From Hyphomicrobiaceae bacterium (GTDB lineage: Bacteria; Pseudomonadota; Alphaproteobacteria; Rhizobiales; HXMU1428-3): a DNA stretch of 9,396 bases. Each line of letters starts with the position of its first letter. Positions within the stretch are counted from its first letter, which is position 1. This document shows, in pieces, positions 6,588-9,396 of this stretch. The translations under genes and the position numbers were made by a program. The notes beneath the pieces were generated by a model that worked only from the letters and a program-made list of their open reading frames with translations, had not been told where the DNA came from and ran no database searches. Location of the stretch: assembly GCA_028285025.1 (NCBI GenBank), contig JANQQH010000381.1, positions 1-9,396 of the forward strand, given 5' to 3'.

Positions 6588-7415
6588 TTAACCTGAGAGT
6601 TCTTTTGAACGCTTAATGGCTGCCTCAATAGCTGAGCGAATAAGCGGTTCTAGAGCCGTCTCATCCATCAAAACATCCAAAGCCGCAGCCGTGGTCCCCC
6701 CTTTAGAGGTCACATTTTCGCGCAAAGTTTCAGGCGGCAAGTCTGAATGCATCATCAATTTTCCAGCCCCAAAAACTGTATTTTTCGCCAAGGTCAACGC
6801 CAACTCTTCATCAAGACCAGCTTTCACACCAGCACGGACCATACATTGGGTAAGCCAAAAAAGATAAGCCGGTCCTGATCCAGAAAGGGCCGTAACCGCA
6901 TCCATATGGTGCTCATCTTCAAGCCAAGCAACACTGCCAGTAGGCCCAAGCAATTGGTCAAGAAGCAGGCGTTGCTTTGCACTTACATGTTCATTGGCAA
7001 CCAAAACACACATGCCCGCTTGCACCATAATAGGGGTATTGGGCATTGCCCGCACAATTGGTGTACGCGCGCCAAGTGGACGCACCAAATCTTCTAAAGT
7101 CTTACCCGCAGCAATAGACAAAACCAAACTATCGTTTGCCAAACGAGGGGCTAAACCTTCTAAAACAGATGTGACGATTTGAGGTTTTACCCCAACCATA
7201 ACCAATTCAGGTGGTTTGGATAACTCAGGGGTTGCACAGATCTCAACATTATACTTTGCCAACAACGCACTCGTCTCACGCGCAGGCAAAGGGTCTTGCA
7301 CATAAAGATCGCCAGGCGCTAACAAGTCGCAATCCTCAGCTTCAAGCCAAGCGGTTAAAATCGCCCCGCCCATCTTGCCGGCGCCAATAGCCAAAACCGG
7401 TGCAAATAAGCTCAT
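6588..7415 (-). CDS. proC: Pyrroline-5-carboxylate reductase
   Basis: ProC performs the last step of proline synthesis, the NAD(P)H-dependent reduction of 1-pyrroline-5-carboxylate, in the cytoplasm. The 275-aa length is typical. The N-terminal Rossmann domain shows GAGKMGGAI (11-19), VGVKPQ (74-79) and VRAMPNTP (121-128). The C-terminal helical dimerisation and substrate domain has the family signature VTALSGSGPAYLF (174-186) and TSKGGTTAAAL (236-246). The ATG at 7415 lies three bases after the TGA of the upstream ybjN-like gene. The only SD-like sequence, GAGG, overlaps that stop and sits too close to the ATG for an ordinary site, so translation probably depends on coupling to the upstream gene. 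No terminator is evident in the 11-base gap to the convergent kinase gene. Confidence 0.97.
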   Translation of the reverse strand: MSLFAPVLAIGAGKMGGAILTAWLEAEDCDLLAPGDLYVQDPLPARETSALLAKYNVEICATPELSKPPELVMVGVKPQIVTSVLEGLAPRLANDSLVLSIAAGKTLEDLVRPLGARTPIVRAMPNTPIMVQAGMCVLVANEHVSAKQRLLLDQLLGPTGSVAWLEDEHHMDAVTALSGSGPAYLFWLTQCMVRAGVKAGLDEELALTLAKNTVFGAGKLMMHSDLPPETLRENVTSKGGTTAAALDVLMDETALEPLIRSAIEAAIKRSKELSG

Positions 7416-7418
7416 GCC

Positions 7419-7916
7419 TCAAGCTTGCCCAGCCGTTTGGAACATGGCTGAAGAAAGAGCTTCAGGGGCAGACTTACCTGCCCAAACCACATATTGAAAC
7501 GCTTGATAATAATTTTCGCTGGCCTCTAGCCCAGAAGCAATCAAGGCTTCGCATTGCTCAACGGTTAACTCTGCTTGATTAAGCATCAAGCCATGACGAA
7601 ACAACAACAACCCATCTTGCGGCCAAATATCAAAATGGCCCAACCAAAGCTGCTCGTTGACCAAAGCGATTAAACGATAAACTTCACTAATGCGCGCTTC
7701 AGGCACTTTCATTTCAAAGGCGCAAGCCAAATGCAAAGCTTCTAAATCATCACGCCAATTTAAAGAAACATGATAATCGGTCCAGGACCCTTCGACATTT
7801 AATGTCAACTCATCATCGGTGCTACGCTCGAACGGCCAATTGTGAATGGAGGCTAATTTTTCAACCATATCCACTGGGTTGGTTATTCGATCAAAATTTG
7901 GGTGTATTGAAGCCAT
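7419..7916 (-). CDS. YbjN domain-containing protein
   Basis: The 165-aa soluble protein has no signal peptide or membrane segment. Its pattern matches the YbjN family: an N-terminal NPVDMVEKLASIHNWPFERSTDDE, a central beta-rich part with LTLNVEGSWTDYHVSLNW (38-54), and an EARISEVYRLIALVNEQLWLGHFDIW helix-strand unit (about 73-98) followed by LLLFRHGL. The family adopts a fold like type III secretion chaperones; its molecular function is not established. E. coli YbjN is linked to stress and motility phenotypes, which cannot be transferred here. From memory, the ybjN-proC pair is recurrent in alphaproteobacteria. The ATG at 7916 follows a well-placed AAGGA on the minus strand. The next gene, proC, starts three bases after its stop, so the two form an operon. 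Confidence 0.88.
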   Translation of the reverse strand: MASIHPNFDRITNPVDMVEKLASIHNWPFERSTDDELTLNVEGSWTDYHVSLNWRDDLEALHLACAFEMKVPEARISEVYRLIALVNEQLWLGHFDIWPQDGLLLFRHGLMLNQAELTVEQCEALIASGLEASENYYQAFQYVVWAGKSAPEALSSAMFQTAGQA

Positions 7917-7952
7917 AAAAATTCCTTAAAACTTGCTGGTTTCGGTTTTAAA

Positions 7953-8100
7953 CCAACGTTTCTTGACAGAACCATCGCATTAGACATGTGCCCAATACTC
8001 AGCCCCAAACCCTTAACAACGCGTTACTAACTCTTGTTACTCAGGCAGCCTAAACAGTTTTTCCACCACCTATACACAAACCTTTTAGCAAAAACGTTGG
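7953..8100. repeat. 9-bp perfect inverted repeat enclosing about 130 bases
   Basis: CCAACGTTT (7953-7961) is exactly complementary to AAACGTTGG (8092-8100). In an RNA copy of either strand this could close a domain of about 130 bases directly before the hairpins at 8108-8179. The interior has no strong extended stem that I could find by eye; it holds an AACGCGTT palindrome and two GTTACT copies. A chance match of nine bases within this distance is possible. Confidence 0.4.
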
Positions 8101-8107
8101 CAAACCA

Positions 8108-8179
8108 GGCCCAGGCAATCATTGCCTGCCCGCTTGCGACATGAAAGAGCTAATCAATCCTTTCCCTGAGTCGCAAGGG
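8108..8179. other. Two adjacent hairpins, candidate structured RNA
   Basis: The first element is CAGGCAAT (8112-8119), one base, then ATTGCCTG (8121-8128), a perfect interrupted palindrome that folds as a 7-bp stem with a TCA loop; GG (8108-8109) can add to CC (8130-8131). The second is CTTGCGAC (8133-8140) paired with GTCGCAAG (8170-8177), extendable by CC/GG around a bulged G, with an inner GAAAG (8143-8147)/CTTTC (8160-8164) stem and a 12-base loop. The two compete only for bases 8130-8131. No T-tract follows on either strand, so it does not look like a terminator. The strand and any RNA family are unknown. Confidence 0.4.
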
Positions 8180-8388
8180 TGTGTCCTGTCTGTCCACGTT
8201 AAATTTCCAATTATTACAATGGAGAAATCGGGCAACTCAGTGTCAGCACTTTTTCGCCTGTTGATAAGCTTGAGCAGATACAAGATCATCTGTTGACAGA
8301 GTGTGCAAAACCAAAACGAGAATCTCTTTACCGTGGCCTGACTAGCAAACCCAAAACTTCAAACGTTTAAATCTTTTTGTAAAAGGAG

Positions 8389-8637
8389 TTAGCCAAGCAC
8401 AAAGGTCCGAATGTCAGAAGCAAAAAAAGCGATCAAAATACCAGCAATAAAGTACATGATGTCACCCATTAACCCATATTTTAACCGGTAAGAAAAAGGA
8501 GGATGGAAGGCATGTTCCAAACTTTTATGAAAAGTGATCGATTTATAAGTGGTGTAAACAAAGCTGAGCAAAATTTGTCCCAATTTTAAAACACAAAACA
8601 GCCCCACAAACATGAACCCATCAATCAAATACGCCAT
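8389..8637 (-). CDS. Small two-helix membrane protein of unknown function
   Basis: I do not recognise this family. The 82-aa product starts at the ATG at 8637, preceded on the minus strand by GGAGTG about ten bases away; the frame extends to a TTG at 8682, but that extension has no better ribosome site. Two hydrophobic segments, about residues 4-28 (from LIDGFMFVGLFCVLKLG) and 55-73 (GLMGDIMYFIAGILIAFF), flank a polar, basic loop with three histidines and the run HAFHPPFSYRLKYG. This suggests an inner-membrane hairpin with the loop in the cytoplasm (positive-inside rule). It stands alone, divergent from trmFO and followed by the long structured intergenic region. A real gene is likely from the length, start context and consistent membrane pattern, but homologues were not checked. 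Confidence 0.65.
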   Translation of the reverse strand: MAYLIDGFMFVGLFCVLKLGQILLSFVYTTYKSITFHKSLEHAFHPPFSYRLKYGLMGDIMYFIAGILIAFFASDIRTFVLG

Positions 8638-8769
8638 ACTCAAATCACTCCAAAGACACCAACAAATTTTTAAGACCAACAAGATCTAACACAAAAGCCC
8701 CGATGACCTCAATTAAGTTGAAAAATTTCTCACTTGAGTCTTAACGGGCAACCTGCTACCTGAGCCCTC

Positions 8770-9396
8770 ATGAGCAATATCAATCCCATTCATATCATTG
8801 GCGGCGGCCTTGCCGGCTCTGAGGCAGCCTGGCAAGCAGCCAATGCAGGTGTGCCTGTTATCCTTCACGAAATGCGCCCCAAAGTTAAAACCGACGCACA
8901 CCAAACGGAAGGGTTAGCAGAACTTGTCTGTTCCAATTCGTTTCGCTCTGATGATGCTGAGTATAATGCCGTCGGGTTGCTGCACGCTGAAATGCGCCTT
9001 CTTAATTCTTTAATCATGGCCTGTGGTGATAAACACCAAATACCAGCAGGCGGGGCTTTGGCTGTTGACCGGCAAGGGTTTTCAAACGAAGTCACACAAG
9101 CGTTAAATGAACACCCCTTGATTACAATTCAAAGAGAAGAGATAAGTGCTCTCCCTCCTAAAGACTGGGACAATGTCATTATTGCCACCGGCCCGTTAAC
9201 GTCTGAAAACTTAAGCCAAGCATTAGGTAAGATAACCGGCACAGATAATTTGGCCTTTTTTGATGCCATTGCCCCCATTATTCATAAAGACAGCATTAAT
9301 TTTGACAAAGTCTGGTTTCAGTCCCGCTATGATAAAAAAGGCCCAGGCGGCACAGGGGCAGACTACATCAATTGCGCTATGAACGAGAGTGAATAT
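8770..9396 (+). CDS. trmFO: tRNA m5U54 methyltransferase TrmFO, N-terminal part (3' truncated by window edge)
   Basis: TrmFO makes 5-methyluridine at position 54 in the tRNA T loop, using 5,10-methylenetetrahydrofolate as carbon donor and reduced FAD, unlike the SAM-dependent TrmA. The frame is open from ATG 8770 to the window end (209 residues of a protein usually around 435-470). Visible landmarks are the FAD-binding [16 protein letters not shown] (9-24), HEMRPK (33-38), [12 protein letters not shown] (50-61) with C54 matching the catalytic Cys53 of B. subtilis, [20 protein letters not shown] and FQSRYDKKG. The second catalytic cysteine lies beyond the window. The usual YLNCPM-type motif reads YINCAM here. 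The start context is weak: no clear ribosome site precedes 8770. The gene is divergent from the small membrane protein, with 132 bases between. Confidence 0.95.
   Translation, partial: MSNINPIHIIGGGLAGSEAAWQAANAGVPVILHEMRPKVKTDAHQTEGLAELVCSNSFRSDDAEYNAVGLLHAEMRLLNSLIMACGDKHQIPAGGALAVDRQGFSNEVTQALNEHPLITIQREEISALPPKDWDNVIIATGPLTSENLSQALGKITGTDNLAFFDAIAPIIHKDSINFDKVWFQSRYDKKGPGGTGADYINCAMNESEY

Larger units (their letters stand above)
7917..8388. other. 472-base intergenic region with several inverted repeats
   Basis: This is by far the longest gene-free stretch here, lying upstream of ybjN and downstream of the small membrane-protein gene. I see no tRNA, tmRNA, RNase P or SRP RNA hallmark. 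The small frames within it (51 codons at 8141-8296 on +, 31 codons at 8027-8122 on -) lack a convincing ribosome site and a recognisable product. Structured elements are listed separately: a paired 9-base inverted repeat (7953/8092) and two adjacent hairpins (8108-8179). TGGTTT (7937-7942) can also pair with AAACCA (7950-7955) in the ybjN leader. The region may hold a non-coding RNA gene, the ybjN promoter and leader, or a decayed gene. Confidence 0.7.

Noticed and set aside
7986..8030. Short open frame of 14 codons (MCPILSPKPLTTRY) as a possible leader peptide
   Set aside because: It has no run of a regulatory amino acid, no attenuator hairpin with T-tract, and no gene downstream on its strand.
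8027..8122. A 31-codon open frame on the - strand starting with MIAWAWFANV
   Set aside because: It is very short, has only a vague GGCAGG ahead, and starts inside the palindrome; nothing supports translation.
8070..8266. Two near-matches to DnaA boxes (CTATACACA, and TGTTGATAA on the complement) suggesting an origin
   Set aside because: Each has one mismatch, they are only two, about 190 bases apart, with no AT-rich unwinding region; the neighbours are not typical origin genes.
8141..8296. A 51-codon open frame on the + strand in the intergenic region
   Set aside because: There is no ribosome site before its ATG, the product is not recognisable, and the first half coincides with the second hairpin, which better explains the sequence.

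Overview
The window looks like part of an alphaproteobacterial chromosome, probably from a free-living, possibly marine, organism of moderate GC. The evidence is the family signatures: a 290-aa short-form IlvE, a MarR / OmpR-type regulator / sensor kinase cluster resembling the PetP-PetR neighbourhood, a YbjN-domain gene directly before proC, and folate-dependent TrmFO. The genus cannot be named from this sequence. No rRNA, tRNA, CRISPR array, insertion sequence or phage gene is visible.

Layout. (1) 2-1388, + strand: the C-terminal part of a CysJ-like NADPH/FAD reductase, cut by the left edge, then cyanase (cynS). (2) 1389-1702: a gene-free, increasingly AT-rich stretch with a possible weak terminator and a perfect 16-bp palindrome. 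(3) 1703-2872, + strand: an AT-rich gene for a polytopic PAP2-type (PAP2_3/Aur1-like) membrane phosphatase or phosphotransferase. (4) 2903-3775, - strand: ilvE, divergent from (5) a tight + strand operon of a MarR regulator (3857-4474), an OmpR-type response regulator (4476-5162) and a membrane histidine kinase (5179-6576). (6) 6588-7916, - strand: ybjN-like gene then proC, three bases apart. (7) 7917-8388: 472 bases without a convincing gene but with several perfect inverted repeats. (8) 8389-8637, - strand: a small two-helix membrane protein. (9) 8770-9396, + strand: trmFO, cut by the right edge.

How the genes work together. The MarR-RR-HK block is the one obvious functional unit: a one-base stop/start gap and a 16-base gap indicate co-transcription, and the RR and HK should be a cognate pair. 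A 7-7-7 inverted repeat sits in the 5' part of the marR frame and overlaps a candidate -35 for the divergent ilvE, so the MarR protein may act on its own gene and on ilvE. The reductase tail and cynS could form a nitrogen or sulfur assimilation unit. IlvE and ProC are housekeeping amino-acid enzymes, and TrmFO modifies tRNA.

No clearly new system is visible. The least explained parts are the structured intergenic region at 7917-8388, the AT-rich leader and PAP2 gene, and the marR/ilvE control region.
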